Shown: positions 35,496 to 44,962, counted from the stretch's first letter. The stretch is DNA of 64,000 bases from Neobacillus sp. Marseille-Q6967 (GCF_946151075.1 NZ_OX267715.1:1341881-1405880), one strand, 5' to 3'. Notes: generated from the letters alone by a model not told the origin. A program made the numbers and translations.

Positions 35496-36443
35496 TCAAT
35501 CAAATTCGATTCTCGGATCCAAAATACTATAAACAACATCGGTAATGAAATTGATCACAAGAACCAGCACGACCATAACGAGAACGACACCCTGAAGCAT
35601 TGGGAAGTCCCTTTGCAAAATGGAATTTACAGCCAGCTGTCCCATACCTGGAATAGCAAATACTGTTTCGATTACAACGGTTGCACCAAGCATATTCCCA
35701 AATAAAAGTCCTATGGTTGTAATGACAGGAAGTAATGAATTTCTTAGGGCATGCTTCCAAATGACCAGCCACAGTAATAAGCCTTTCGAATAGGCAGTTC
35801 GAATATAGTCTGTATCCAATACTTCTAGAAGGGAGGATCTTAATTGCCGGGTAATTTGGGCAGCCCCAAAAGCCCCTAAACAAATGGCAGGAAGAATAAT
35901 CATTTGGAAATAGCCGCTGGGACTTTCAAAAAAACTGGTAAATCCTGTTGCCGGAAGCCATCCAAGATTGACACTGAATATGACAATCAGCAGCATCGCC
36001 AGCCAGAAGTTAGGGATAGCGGTGCCGAGAGTACCTATAAATCTAGCAACATAGTCAATCCAACTATTTGGTTTAATGATAGAAGCTATGGCAAAAAACA
36101 TACCAAAAATAAAGGAAATTAGGATGGAAGCGACAACAAGTTGAAAGGTAACACCAAGCCTTGAGAATACGGTTTCACTGACAACTTCTCCTGTAAAAAG
36201 TGATCGGCCCAAATCACCTTGAACCGCATTGACGAGCCAGTTCCAATACTGAATCAGCACGGGTTGATCCAGGCCCAGTTGACTTCTCAACTGAGCCAGT
36301 TTTTCTTCTGTTGCATTATCACCAAGCAGCGCCAGTGCAGGATCACCCGGAATGATCAGAATTAGGGAAAAGACAATCAGTGTCGTTACGATTAACATTG
36401 GGATTACATACATTAACCGTCGAAGTAAAAATTTTAAAAACAA
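35496..36443 (-). CDS. peptide-type ABC transporter permease (DppB/OppB-like), cluster 1
   Basis: This permease of about 315 residues starts FLKFLLRRLMYVIPML and has IPGDPALALLGDNATEE. The EAA loop is YIRTAYSKGLLLWLVIWKHALRN, and the end is DVVYSILDPRIEFD. It has six predicted helices. TTG at 36443, six bases after GGGGAG, is preferred to the GTG at 36458, which lies inside that ribosome site. Confidence 0.92.
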   Translation of the reverse strand: MFLKFLLRRLMYVIPMLIVTTLIVFSLILIIPGDPALALLGDNATEEKLAQLRSQLGLDQPVLIQYWNWLVNAVQGDLGRSLFTGEVVSETVFSRLGVTFQLVVASILISFIFGMFFAIASIIKPNSWIDYVARFIGTLGTAIPNFWLAMLLIVIFSVNLGWLPATGFTSFFESPSGYFQMIILPAICLGAFGAAQITRQLRSSLLEVLDTDYIRTAYSKGLLLWLVIWKHALRNSLLPVITTIGLLFGNMLGATVVIETVFAIPGMGQLAVNSILQRDFPMLQGVVLVMVVLVLVINFITDVVYSILDPRIEFD

Positions 36444-36467
36444 TGGTCTCTCCCCCACTCTCTTTAT

Positions 36468-38024
36468 TTATTTATCCATCCACAGGAAGGAAATTCTTGG
36501 TTTTCCAAGTAATGTTCCTTCAAATCCTTTTACTTGTTGGGTCATTGCAGCAGTAACGGGTGTAAAAACAATCGGTACGGTCATTGCTTCGTCTAGAATA
36601 GACATTTCATTGATTTTTGCATATAGGTCAGCACGTTCTTTCTGGTCATAGGAAGCAGCAGCCTGTGCAATCAATGCTTCTTTTTCTGGTGAGGTTTCTC
36701 CCCCTGCATTATAGAAACCGCTTCCACTAAAGAACAAATTAACTGTCTGCTGTGGATCTGGTCGCCCGGTCCAAGAGGTTAAGTTTGCAGGAATTTGTTT
36801 TTCATTGAAATACAAAGTTACACCTTTAGTAAGTTCCATCGTTTGGATATTAATATCAAACCCTGCCTCTTTGGCTTGCCCCCTGATGGCTTCACCCACT
36901 CGTTGATACTCTGGTACAGTTGGAACGAACATATCAAAGCTGACCTTATCTAGCCCTACACTTTTTAGAAGTTCCTTGGATTTAGCCGGGTCATATTCAA
37001 TTTTCATATCAGGATTGGATGCCCAATAATCTTTAGGGAACGCCTGGTATGCTGGTTCTCCATTACCAAGGTATATGGCATTTACAATTGCCTCACGATC
37101 AATCGAATGCAAGAAAGCTTGTCTAACTTCCTTCTTATCAAACGGTGCCATTTTGGTGTTCAAATAAATATTGTGGAAGTATACTCGCATATTTGAATCT
37201 AAGGTAACATTTTTATCATTTTTCAAGACTTGAAGATTATTAGCAGATACATTCCAATAAAAATCTAATTGAGAGGATTTAAAGGCATTTAATCGAGTAT
37301 TTTCATCTGGCATGATCTTCACAGTGATGCTATCAAGATACGGAAGTCCTTCCTGCCAATAATTCTCATATGACTCAAATTTAATTTCTCCATTACGCAC
37401 CCACTTAACCATTTTAAATGGACCTGCTCCAACAGGATTTTGAGAAAAATCTGCACCTAGCTTCTCGACGGCTGTAGGCGAAACCATCATTCCAGAGCGA
37501 TCAGAAAGTGCAAGAATAATAGAAGAGTCCGGCTGCTTGAGATTTAATTTGACAGTATAGGTATCGACCACCTCAACCGATTCAACATTTCGGATATCGG
37601 ATACGTTTGATTGCTCCGAGTTCACACGGTCCAAATTGAATTTTACCGCTTCCGCATCAAATGCTGTTCCATCGTGGAAAGTGACGCCTTCTCTTAAGTG
37701 GAAAATAATAGTTTTGTCATCAGGTGTTTCCCAGGATTCAGCTAGTCCTGGTTTTGGTTCTAAATTGCTATCATAGTTTACAAGAGTATCATAGACAGGA
37801 TATAAAAGAGCGTGGTCATTTCCAGAGTTACCCAAAATAGGATCGTAATTACTTATATCCGTATCATAACCAATTACAAGGTCACCGCCTTTTTTTGGAC
37901 CACCGTTACTTTTAGTCTCTTCAGAGGCTTGATTGTTAGACACCGTGTTATTCTGTGAGCATCCTGCAATAATCAATAAAATTGATAATGATAAAAGACT
38001 AAATAATTTGCTAATCTTTTTCAT
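36468..38024 (-). CDS. peptide-type ABC transporter substrate-binding lipoprotein, cluster 1
   Basis: This 518-residue SBP family 5 protein has a lipoprotein signal peptide (KKISKLFSLLSLSILLIIAGC) with the lipidated Cys at about residue 22. The family-5 segment FHLREGVTFHDGTAFDAEAVKFNLDR is present. Such proteins bind peptides, but also nickel, bile acids, glycosides and other small molecules. Placement inside an acyl-CoA degradation operon suggests its ligand is the carboxylate or conjugate being degraded. AAAGGAGG precedes the ATG. Confidence 0.92.
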   Translation of the reverse strand: MKKISKLFSLLSLSILLIIAGCSQNNTVSNNQASEETKSNGGPKKGGDLVIGYDTDISNYDPILGNSGNDHALLYPVYDTLVNYDSNLEPKPGLAESWETPDDKTIIFHLREGVTFHDGTAFDAEAVKFNLDRVNSEQSNVSDIRNVESVEVVDTYTVKLNLKQPDSSIILALSDRSGMMVSPTAVEKLGADFSQNPVGAGPFKMVKWVRNGEIKFESYENYWQEGLPYLDSITVKIMPDENTRLNAFKSSQLDFYWNVSANNLQVLKNDKNVTLDSNMRVYFHNIYLNTKMAPFDKKEVRQAFLHSIDREAIVNAIYLGNGEPAYQAFPKDYWASNPDMKIEYDPAKSKELLKSVGLDKVSFDMFVPTVPEYQRVGEAIRGQAKEAGFDINIQTMELTKGVTLYFNEKQIPANLTSWTGRPDPQQTVNLFFSGSGFYNAGGETSPEKEALIAQAAASYDQKERADLYAKINEMSILDEAMTVPIVFTPVTAAMTQQVKGFEGTLLGKPRISFLWMDK

Positions 38025-38093
38025 GGAAAGCCTCCTTTGTTATAATCAGTTGATCTTGCTAAGTATGATAGATGGCAATAGGTTACCTATTAC

Positions 38094-38306
38094 TTATTCC
38101 AAAACTAGGATAACGTCCCCTTCATTTACAAATTCGCCCTCACTTACTTTTATTTCCTTAACAGTAGCTGCGGACTCCAAGGTAATAGGGATCTCCATTT
38201 TCATAGATTCAAGAATCACAACTTCTTCACCAGGCTCTAACCGATCACCTGGCTTGACTAAAACTTTATATACATTCCCCGCCATAGATGACAACAAATG
38301 AGTCAT
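38094..38306 (-). CDS. biotin carboxyl carrier protein (small, free-standing)
   Basis: This 70-residue biotinyl domain has the target lysine in ESMKMEIPI and the usual hammerhead glycine turns (KPGDRLEPGEEV, VSEGEFVNEGDVILVLE). It carries carboxybiotin between the biotin carboxylase (21413-22765) and the two carboxyltransferases. It is the first gene of the long operon, 15 kb from its carboxylase. ATG at 38306 follows GGGGGAG; the frame open to 38435 has no ribosome site and crosses the promoter region. Confidence 0.9.
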   Translation of the reverse strand: MTHLLSSMAGNVYKVLVKPGDRLEPGEEVVILESMKMEIPITLESAATVKEIKVSEGEFVNEGDVILVLE

Positions 38307-38337
38307 TTTTCTATCTCCCCCTTTTTTAAAATAGTTA

Positions 38338-38351
38338 GTAAAACGTTTACA
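38338..38351. promoter_or_regulatory. candidate CcpA cre site before the BCCP gene
   Basis: GTAAAACGTTTACA matches the cre consensus TGNAARCGNWWWCA at 12 of 14 positions on either strand and is nearly palindromic. It lies in the leader of the catabolic operon, 32 bp before the BCCP start, where CcpA binding would block transcription during growth on preferred sugars. Confidence 0.45.
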
Positions 38352-38380
38352 TTTTAATTCTACTTCCACCACCTTTAATC

Positions 38381-38401
38381 CTGATTTGTGACTCAAATCA
38401 G
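38381..38401. promoter_or_regulatory. CTGATTTG/CAAATCAG dyad, candidate operator between the regulator and the operon
   Basis: A perfect 8-bp inverted repeat with a 5-bp spacer (TGACT) lies between the divergent PucR-type regulator gene and the BCCP start. No T run follows on either strand. It could be the binding site of the adjacent regulator. Confidence 0.45.
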
Positions 38402-38521
38402 AATTTTTGAAATATTTTATATTTACAAGAATCATACAAGATTGGTAAAATTACATCAATGTGTATATATCTCTTCTTTTCTATAAATCAATGTAAATTC
38501 TCACACTGAGGTGATAAAAAC

Positions 38522-40567
38522 ATGATTAACCTCTCTTTGATGCGAACCTTTTTGTGTCAAAAGTTGTCTTTGAACGGCTATCAGATATGGTCGTACAGCC
38601 CATTTGAACATAAATGGGGTCTAGTTGCCCAACAAAACGTCCAAGCGAATCTACTCCCTGATACTTCAATAGAAAACTCTACATTCCCCTTAGACCATCA
38701 AAATTATTACCTGCTTGATTTTCCTGAAAACTATAAAGTGGCAATCTCTTTTAAAGATATAAAACCTCTATTCACCAAAGAAGATATGGAGTTCTTATAT
38801 TATTTGCTGTATCCTGTATACTCCGATCTTGCAACAAAAAGTAAGGAGGTTAAATTAAAAAAACTCATAGATGGAGTACAAAATATCACTTCTACACTCG
38901 ATTTAGATGAATTACTTACGACCATGCTAGATAACGTCGCCACAGTCATTCCCGGAGCGGATGTATCATCTTTATGGCTTTACAGTCCTTCCATGGACCG
39001 TTTAGTCTGCAGGGCTTATAAAGGGTGGAATAAAGACATAGAGAAGGTTCAATATAAAGTGGGTGAATCCGTTTGCGGGAAAACCTATCAAGATGGAAAA
39101 ACCAGGTTTTATATATCTTCTCTGCATGTAAAGGAATCAATGAAGGGAATGTCAAAGAAAAACCAACAATTTCTGAAATCGGCTTTCCCCTATCCGAAAA
39201 TTCATGCAAGCGTGACTGTACCTATAAGTTTTAGAAATGAAATATTAGGTGTATTAAGTATCCATAGAGGTAAGCGAGTACCCCATATTACCAAATGGGA
39301 CCTTCAACTATTAAAAGGATTATCTGCACAAATAGCCATTGCTATTGAAAATGCAAGATTATTTACTGAAATTAAACGAAAAAATCAAGTGCTGGTGAAG
39401 CAAAACGAAGTTCATAGTACACTGACACAACTCTCTATTCAAAATAAAGGAATAGAGACAATTACTCAGGAGCTAAATCGGATGCTGGGCCTGCCTGTTT
39501 TTTTTGTCGACTTGAATGAGAATAAATTTTATAAAACTAGTAAGATGCAAACTTCATTTTTAAGTATGGATGAAATATCAAGAATATGTTCCGAAAAGTA
39601 TGATTCAATGTATGTAGACGTCATCGATAACGAAGTGAAATCTTTATTCATCTACCCGATACTTGTAAATCGGCTTTGTTATGCCTGTATTGTTGTCCTT
39701 GTTCCACGTCCATTGACACAAATGGAACACATCATAGTGGAAAGAGGTGGATCGGTATTAGCTCTAGAACTAGCAAAGAGACAATTACTTACTGAAGTCC
39801 ATAATAAAAAAATCCATGATTTTTATTCGGATCTTTTAAAAAATGACAATCCTAACCTTCTGTATCAACAGGGTCAAGAACATGGTATTGATTTAAAAAA
39901 TGATCTTTTCACCATAAAAGTCGAATTATCAAATTACCAAGATCCTCAAAATCTACAAACCACTGTTCATCGTTTTGTGTCTCGAATGAATCACCATTTT
40001 CGGGACGAAGAGAAAATTATATTCGGGAACCACAACAAGGTTTCCATACTATTTTCAGTAAAACACCCTACAGAAAGATCGAGTATAATCAAAAAATTAA
40101 ATTCCATTTTAACTGAGTGGGAGCAAAATGATGGGCAAAAACTGTATGCAGGGATTGGAATGATGTACAGAGGAATTGAAGCGGTAAAGAAGTCGGATTC
40201 TGAGGCAAACAAAGCTTTAACCTACCTTTCTTCTCGTAAACGTACAGGATCGATTGAATTTTCTGGTATTGGGATTAATCGACTATTCCTAAACCTTTCA
40301 AATGAAGAAGTAGACGAATTTCTCCAAGAAATTTTCTCCCCATTAGCAGCACATGGGGGACGTAATAGTGAACTTGAACAAACGCTGCTATCCTACATGA
40401 AATGGAATCGAAATGCTGCAAAAACAGCCGAGGACCTTCATATACATATCAACACGCTCTATCAAAGAATTAGAAAGATTGAGGATACACTTGGAATTTC
40501 ACTAGAAAAACCGGAAGATTTATTAAAGATGCAACTGGCCTATCATTTACGAGAAACATTTGAGTAA
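38522..40567 (+). CDS. GAF-domain PucR-type transcription activator
   Basis: This 681-residue protein has three visible parts. The N-terminal region has no clear family. A GAF domain lies at about 120-285 (ITSTLDLDELLTTMLDNVATVIPGADVSSLWLY to AIAIENARLF). A CdaR/PucR-like middle leads to the C-terminal PucR helix-turn-helix (LEQTLLSYMKWNRNAAKTAE, then HINTLYQRIRKIEDTLGI). Such proteins sense a small ligand and usually activate nearby catabolic genes. It is divergent from the BCCP-ABC-acyl-CoA operon, so that operon is its likely target. GAGGTGAT precedes the ATG. Confidence 0.88.
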   Translation: MINLSLMRTFLCQKLSLNGYQIWSYSPFEHKWGLVAQQNVQANLLPDTSIENSTFPLDHQNYYLLDFPENYKVAISFKDIKPLFTKEDMEFLYYLLYPVYSDLATKSKEVKLKKLIDGVQNITSTLDLDELLTTMLDNVATVIPGADVSSLWLYSPSMDRLVCRAYKGWNKDIEKVQYKVGESVCGKTYQDGKTRFYISSLHVKESMKGMSKKNQQFLKSAFPYPKIHASVTVPISFRNEILGVLSIHRGKRVPHITKWDLQLLKGLSAQIAIAIENARLFTEIKRKNQVLVKQNEVHSTLTQLSIQNKGIETITQELNRMLGLPVFFVDLNENKFYKTSKMQTSFLSMDEISRICSEKYDSMYVDVIDNEVKSLFIYPILVNRLCYACIVVLVPRPLTQMEHIIVERGGSVLALELAKRQLLTEVHNKKIHDFYSDLLKNDNPNLLYQQGQEHGIDLKNDLFTIKVELSNYQDPQNLQTTVHRFVSRMNHHFRDEEKIIFGNHNKVSILFSVKHPTERSSIIKKLNSILTEWEQNDGQKLYAGIGMMYRGIEAVKKSDSEANKALTYLSSRKRTGSIEFSGIGINRLFLNLSNEEVDEFLQEIFSPLAAHGGRNSELEQTLLSYMKWNRNAAKTAEDLHIHINTLYQRIRKIEDTLGISLEKPEDLLKMQLAYHLRETFE

Positions 40568-40582
40568 GGATGAGATATAAAA

Positions 40583-40627
40583 AAAAGCTTGTAGGATCAG
40601 TACACAAATACTTTTCCTACAAGCTTT
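40583..40627. terminator. bidirectional terminator between convergent genes
   Basis: AAAGCTTGTAGGA and TCCTACAAGCTTT form a perfect 13-bp stem, with A-rich sequence on the left and TTTG on the right. It serves the PucR-type gene and sstT. Confidence 0.85.
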
Positions 40628-40637
40628 GTTCATTTTA

Positions 40638-41876
40638 TTATGCTACTTTATTAATCTCAACCTTTCTCCCTTCGCTTAGACGCTTTCTATAATCAGCTGT
40701 TGCCGTGAATAGTACGTCTGTTGAAGAGTTCAATGCTGTTTCAAATGAATCTTGTAACACACCGATGATAAAACCTACTCCCACTACTTGCATCGCAACG
40801 TCATTCGGGATACCGAATAAGCTACATGCTAATGGAATCAATAGCAGAGAACCACCTGCTACCCCTGATGCACCGCAAGCACAAACCGCTGACAATACAC
40901 TCAAGATGATCGCTGTAGGGATGTCCACTTCAATTCCAAGAGTATGAACGGCTGCCAATGTTAAAACAGAGATGGTTACCGCAGCACCCGCCATGTTGAT
41001 GGTTGCGCCTAATGGGATGGATACAGAATACGTATCTTTATCTAACCCTAGTTTATCACATAACTTCATATTAACTGGAATGTTAGCCGCTGAGCTTCGT
41101 GTAAAGAATGCCGTAATTCCGCTTTCCTTAATACATCTGAATACAAGTGGATACGGATTCTGACGAATCGCAGCAAATACCATAAGCGGGTTAACCACTA
41201 AAGCCACAAACAACATACACCCAATTAAAACTACTAATAACTTTCCATAGCTTAATAGAGATTCTAGTCCATTGGTTGTGATAGAATCGATCACAAGACC
41301 CATAATTCCTAACGGAGCGAACTTGATGACCCAAGTGACTATTTTTGAAATGGCATCGGAAAAGTTTGAAATCAACGTCTTCGTTGAAGCAGGAGCATTT
41401 TTTAATGCGATACCAAGGACGATCGCCCAAGTTAAAATTCCGATATAATTTGCATTCATAAGAGCATTCACTGGGTTATCGACAACATTTAATAATAATG
41501 TCTTCAATACCTCTACCACACCGCCGGGAGCAGCCATATCTTCAGCACCCTTTGTAAGGGAGATGCTGACTGGAAAAATAAAACTTACCATTACGGCGAT
41601 TAATCCCGCTAAAAATGTTCCTAAAAGATATAGGAAAAGAATACTTTTCATATTCGTTTCCTGACCGCTTCTGTGCTGGGCAACGGCAGCCATTACTAAG
41701 AACAGTACCAATACCGGCGCGATTGCTTTTAACGCACCAACAAACAAAGAACCAAAAATCACCAAAGGTTTTGCTGCTGAAGGAATTGCGACAGCTAGTA
41801 CAATACCGATGATTAAACCAATTAGTATTTGTTTTACTAGACTGATTTGGTTCCATTTTTTTAATAGATTATTCAT
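40638..41876 (-). CDS. sstT: serine/threonine:sodium symporter SstT
   Basis: This 412-residue DAACS-family (dicarboxylate/amino acid:cation) symporter starts [20 protein letters not shown]. It has [20 protein letters not shown], in which the serine-rich reentrant loop and the N-M-x-L element are recognisable. [20 protein letters not shown] and the second reentrant loop [20 protein letters not shown] follow. About eight or nine membrane segments are visible. It imports L-serine and L-threonine with sodium. Confidence 0.93.
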   Translation of the reverse strand: MNNLLKKWNQISLVKQILIGLIIGIVLAVAIPSAAKPLVIFGSLFVGALKAIAPVLVLFLVMAAVAQHRSGQETNMKSILFLYLLGTFLAGLIAVMVSFIFPVSISLTKGAEDMAAPGGVVEVLKTLLLNVVDNPVNALMNANYIGILTWAIVLGIALKNAPASTKTLISNFSDAISKIVTWVIKFAPLGIMGLVIDSITTNGLESLLSYGKLLVVLIGCMLFVALVVNPLMVFAAIRQNPYPLVFRCIKESGITAFFTRSSAANIPVNMKLCDKLGLDKDTYSVSIPLGATINMAGAAVTISVLTLAAVHTLGIEVDIPTAIILSVLSAVCACGASGVAGGSLLLIPLACSLFGIPNDVAMQVVGVGFIIGVLQDSFETALNSSTDVLFTATADYRKRLSEGRKVEINKVA

Positions 41877-41909
41877 AGAAGTTATCCCCCGCTTTTGTAA
41901 TATTTCTTA

Positions 41910-41938
41910 ATCATATAATGCTATTACAATCTAATCAA
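41910..41938 (-). promoter_or_regulatory. SigA-type promoter of sstT
   Basis: On the minus strand TTGATT (41933-41938) and TATGAT (41910-41915) are separated by 17 bp, about 35 bp before the sstT start. Confidence 0.6.
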
Positions 41939-42008
41939 TACCACGATAAATTCTAACAAATAGTATTATAAAGAAAATTAAGATATATTACAATAGCGTC
42001 AATGTTAT

Positions 42009-42022
42009 TGTAAACGGTTAAA
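42009..42022 (+). promoter_or_regulatory. candidate CcpA cre site upstream of sstT
   Basis: TGTAAACGGTTAAA matches TGNAARCGNWWWCA at 13 of 14 positions. It lies about 70 bp upstream of the sstT -35 element, a position compatible with CcpA activation. The match is short and could be chance. Confidence 0.35.
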
Positions 42023-42064
42023 AGGTAGAGTAGACACTCTTTAGGCCAACTCTACTTTTTTTTA
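42021..42064. terminator. terminator-like hairpin
   Basis: AAAGGTAGAGT pairs with ACTCTACTTT (one G-U pair) around a 17-nt loop, followed by eight T on the plus strand and CTTTT on the minus strand. It lies 65 bp beyond the stop of the minus-strand ORF fragment at 42129. Confidence 0.55.
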
Positions 42065-42128
42065 GTAGTTATACCTGTTTAACAAGAGTATCGACTGCAT
42101 AGACATTTTCCGTTGGGCTGTTACGTTG

Positions 42129-42236
42129 TTATTTTGTTTTTAATTGTAGCTCAATATCTTCAATTAATTCCCAATAAACATTTCCCTCTTGTTTATTACA
42201 TATATTCTCTATGAGACGAAATTCCTGTTGGTCCAT
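42129..42236 (-). pseudogene. short ORF or gene remnant of unknown identity
   Basis: The minus strand reads MDQQEFRLIENICNKQEG, then NVYWELIEDIELQLKTK and TAA (35 codons). The same frame stays open upstream of the ATG for about 20 further protein-like codons (YYWFVLFKNQYFTKVGYDGG) but meets a TAA and has no start there. The G-rich stretch touches the ATG directly and is too close to serve as a ribosome site. It looks like the 3' end of a decayed gene, or a very small gene with an odd start. Confidence 0.35.
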
Positions 42237-42332
42237 TCCCCCGTCATAACCAACTTTAGTAAAATATTGATTTTTAAAAAGAACAAACCAGTAATATGAT
42301 TATATAAAATATTATAAGGAAGGATGAACAGG

Positions 42333-43034
42333 ATGAAACCGATCATCGGTGTAACAGCTTCACTGATTCAAGGAAAAATAAGCCTCGACTTAGCTATGGC
42401 AAATTCCATTCTTCAGGCAGGTGGAATACCTTATATACTTCCCTATACAAATGATCAAACCGTAGTGGATGAAATGATTGGCCACATGGACGGCCTATTA
42501 TTAAGCGGAGGAGTAGACATTGATCCTACCCTTTTTGGAGAAGAGCCTATTCCTGATCTTGGGGAAATTGTCCCAGAGAGAGATGCGCTTGAAATGGCTC
42601 TTATACAAAGAGCCTTAAAGGCAGACCTTCCAATTTTCGCGATATGCCGGGGAATTCAAATACTAAATGTAGCAGCTGGCGGAAATATGTATCAAGATCT
42701 ATATAGTCAAGAAAGTAATCTGTTACAACACGCCCAACGAGCCCCGCGTACCCATCTGTCGCATTTTGTCCAAACCAAAGAAAACTCACTGCTTCGGAAC
42801 ATTACGGAATCGGAATTATTTAAAGTGAATAGTTTCCACCATCAAGCAGTTAAAGACCCTGCTCCAGGATTTATTATTAGCGCCATTTCAAGCGATGGAG
42901 TGGTCGAGGCAATTGAAAGTCAAAAGCACAAGTATGTACTCGGCGTCCAATGGCATCCTGAATTCCTTACATCATTTAATGAAATCTCCATGAGGATCTT
43001 CACTTCTTTTATTGATGCCTCAATAGGAAAATAA
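42333..43034 (+). CDS. gamma-glutamyl-gamma-aminobutyrate hydrolase family protein (PuuD-like)
   Basis: This 233-residue class I glutamine-amidotransferase-fold peptidase C26 has the nucleophile Cys in FAICRGIQILNVAAGG (about residue 107). The GGVDIDPTLFGEE loop and the His-Glu pair in GVQWHPEF are present. PuuD-type enzymes cleave gamma-glutamyl amides such as gamma-Glu-GABA in putrescine breakdown. ATG at 42333 lies about ten bases after AAGGAAGG; the ATG at 42324 is almost touching it. It is alone on its strand. Confidence 0.88.
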   Translation: MKPIIGVTASLIQGKISLDLAMANSILQAGGIPYILPYTNDQTVVDEMIGHMDGLLLSGGVDIDPTLFGEEPIPDLGEIVPERDALEMALIQRALKADLPIFAICRGIQILNVAAGGNMYQDLYSQESNLLQHAQRAPRTHLSHFVQTKENSLLRNITESELFKVNSFHHQAVKDPAPGFIISAISSDGVVEAIESQKHKYVLGVQWHPEFLTSFNEISMRIFTSFIDASIGK

Positions 43035-43037
43035 ACA

Positions 43038-43062
43038 ACGGGTGGTGCCTGTCACCACCCGT
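43038..43062. terminator. GGTGCCTGTCACC-type terminator, copy 1
   Basis: ACGGGTGGTG and CACCACCCGT form a perfect stem with loop CCTGT between convergent genes. The same core and the following TGTCGA recur at 59701-59733, so this is a member of a dispersed repeat family used as a terminator. Confidence 0.75.
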
Positions 43063-43073
43063 ATTATGTCGAA

Positions 43074-44288
43074 TTATCTCACTATTTTTTCTTTATTTTT
43101 GCTTTCATCGATAGCTGCAGGTGCTATGCTTTGGTCATTTGCTGTCAAGTCAATGCCATAGTCTTTGGCAAATATCATATGAGTTTCGACTAGCACATCT
43201 TCTGTATTTTCATCTAAATTGAATACTCTGGCCCCGCGTAATCTGTTTCGGTCAGCGCCCGGAAGGCCATATGTACCAAAACCAGTGTTTCCGGCATAAC
43301 CAAGAAGAATCCCATAATAATTCCCCATATACGTATTCACATGATCATGACCGCAGAAGACACCCTTTACATCTCCTCTTTCCAACATCGCTGAGAACAT
43401 ACCGCTGTTGACAGGACCCGGACATTCCTCTTCGTTTCTTTCTCCAACAATATTATGCTTATTTACAGCATTCACATGATGTTGATCTGTTCTTCCATCT
43501 ACACTAGCAAACCACATATACCGATGTTCCCAAAGTGGGATGTGAATAAATACAAGGGAAGGAACCTTATGGCCCCATTGCTGCTCCAACTTTTTCGATG
43601 TCTCGTAATACCAGCTTACCTGGTTAAAACGGAGCCAGTCCCAGGTTGGGTAACCTTGAAAGTCTTGACCAGCGATGGTCTTAGGCGCATATCTCCCACT
43701 GTCAAGCAGCCACAGATTGAAAGCAGCATCCGTGCCTTTCGAATTTTTAATGATCAGATTCATATTTCCAGTACCAGTAATGTCTCTTACTCCAGGCTTG
43801 TTCATATTGTATTTGTAAGACATGTAAATCCCGAGCATGTCCTCTTCATTAAGTCCGCTATTAGGAGTAGAATCCTCATCATGGTTACCGTATGTAATCG
43901 CCCACTTAATTCCCCTTTGCTCCATCGGTTGTGCCACATTATTGATCGCTTGCTTCATCTCCGCAGGTGTATCGCAGCCACCGGAAATATTGTCGCCATT
44001 AAGAACAACAAAATCCGGTTTTTCAGTATCTAGTACTTTTTCCATCAGCTGAATTGTACGCCGGTCAATGTTTTCATCATCTTGTGTATCGTTAAACTGT
44101 ACGATTTTGAATTTCCCATCTGGATTAAATTGAAGCTTAATGTCATCATTTAATTCGGCTTGGGCTTTACCGGTAAACAAACCATCAGGAAGGCCGGCTG
44201 ACCCAAGTGTTAAAGCAAGTGTACTCATACCGCCGATTTTGATAAAGCGCCGTCTATCCAAACCTTCTTGCAAATTAAAATTACTCAT
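43074..44288 (-). CDS. Tat-exported metallophosphoesterase
   Basis: This 404-residue calcineurin-like phosphoesterase has a twin-arginine signal (LDRRRFIKIGG, then a hydrophobic stretch to about residue 43, AQA). Metal-site motifs follow: FNDTQDD, where D-x-Q replaces the common D-x-H, then LNGDNISGG, TYGNHDED, HIPLWEH and FCGHDHVN. It is presumably folded with its metals in the cytoplasm and exported for extracytoplasmic phosphate-ester hydrolysis. The substrate is unknown. GGTGAG precedes the ATG. Confidence 0.88.
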   Translation of the reverse strand: MSNFNLQEGLDRRRFIKIGGMSTLALTLGSAGLPDGLFTGKAQAELNDDIKLQFNPDGKFKIVQFNDTQDDENIDRRTIQLMEKVLDTEKPDFVVLNGDNISGGCDTPAEMKQAINNVAQPMEQRGIKWAITYGNHDEDSTPNSGLNEEDMLGIYMSYKYNMNKPGVRDITGTGNMNLIIKNSKGTDAAFNLWLLDSGRYAPKTIAGQDFQGYPTWDWLRFNQVSWYYETSKKLEQQWGHKVPSLVFIHIPLWEHRYMWFASVDGRTDQHHVNAVNKHNIVGERNEEECPGPVNSGMFSAMLERGDVKGVFCGHDHVNTYMGNYYGILLGYAGNTGFGTYGLPGADRNRLRGARVFNLDENTEDVLVETHMIFAKDYGIDLTANDQSIAPAAIDESKNKEKIVR

Positions 44289-44448
44289 AAAATCTCACCA
44301 TTCCTATCAAGAAATATTAAAAAAACTAAATCTATAGAAAGAATAGCAGGGAAGTTTTAATTCTCTGTTAGTCCTTTGTAAATAATTGATTAGGATTTGG
44401 TAAAGTTTACATAAACTACGAATATTGCTGAATTAACGATTTATGAGC

Positions 44449-44482
44449 TAAAAAATCCATCCAAAATTCTAATGGATGGATT
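44449..44482 (-). terminator. intrinsic terminator
   Basis: On the minus strand AATCCATCC and GGATGGATT form a perfect stem followed by TTTTTT. It is 33 bp after the stop of the membrane protein gene at 44516. Confidence 0.75.
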
Positions 44483-44515
44483 GATTCTTGAGAAATTATT
44501 ATTTATAAATGCATA

Positions 44516-44962
44516 TTAAGAATTCCTATGTTCCCTTCTCATATACTTCAAATGCCAAGGTAAAAAGAAGATAAATACGAAAATGTATACGGGTAAGGAA
44601 TACCATGTCTGCCATCCCTTGTTTACCATGTATCCTGATGCCACCGTACCCCATTCAAGTAGATAAGAAACGACGACCCATAACCATTTATATAAAGTAG
44701 ATTTGTTTTTGGTCAAAAAATTGACATAAATTAAGCCAATTGCTAGAGGAATAAAGGATATAAAAATGTAGTCTATCACATACGTTTTAGGAGAAGGACC
44801 GATTTGAAATGCACCAAATACGTCGCCAACTAAGGCATTTCCAAGCCAAGCACCAAAGCCAATAATTCCCGCACTATAGTACATCTCTTTTAAAGTCAGC
44901 CTTTTTGGCATAAACAACAGAATTAGCAGGAAAATTCCGACAAGTGTATAAGCATACCACAA
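44516..44962 (-). CDS. four- to five-helix membrane protein, CBO0543-like
   Basis: This 148-residue protein is mostly hydrophobic, with helices near 3-18, 28-48, 62-82, 91-110 and 120-138. A basic tail ends it (KYMRREHRNS). The pattern KRLTLKEMYYSAGIIGFGAW with WLWVVVSYLLEWGTVASGY resembles the CBO0543 family of sporeformers, which has no established function. The apparent start is TTG with a weak GGATCGTGAG site. It stands alone. Confidence 0.6.
   Translation of the reverse strand: MWYAYTLVGIFLLILLFMPKRLTLKEMYYSAGIIGFGAWLGNALVGDVFGAFQIGPSPKTYVIDYIFISFIPLAIGLIYVNFLTKNKSTLYKWLWVVVSYLLEWGTVASGYMVNKGWQTWYSLPVYIFVFIFFLPWHLKYMRREHRNS

Noticed and set aside
43455..44033. 192-residue ORF on the plus strand
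   Set aside because: It is antisense to the metallophosphoesterase, whose motifs and signal peptide are clear.
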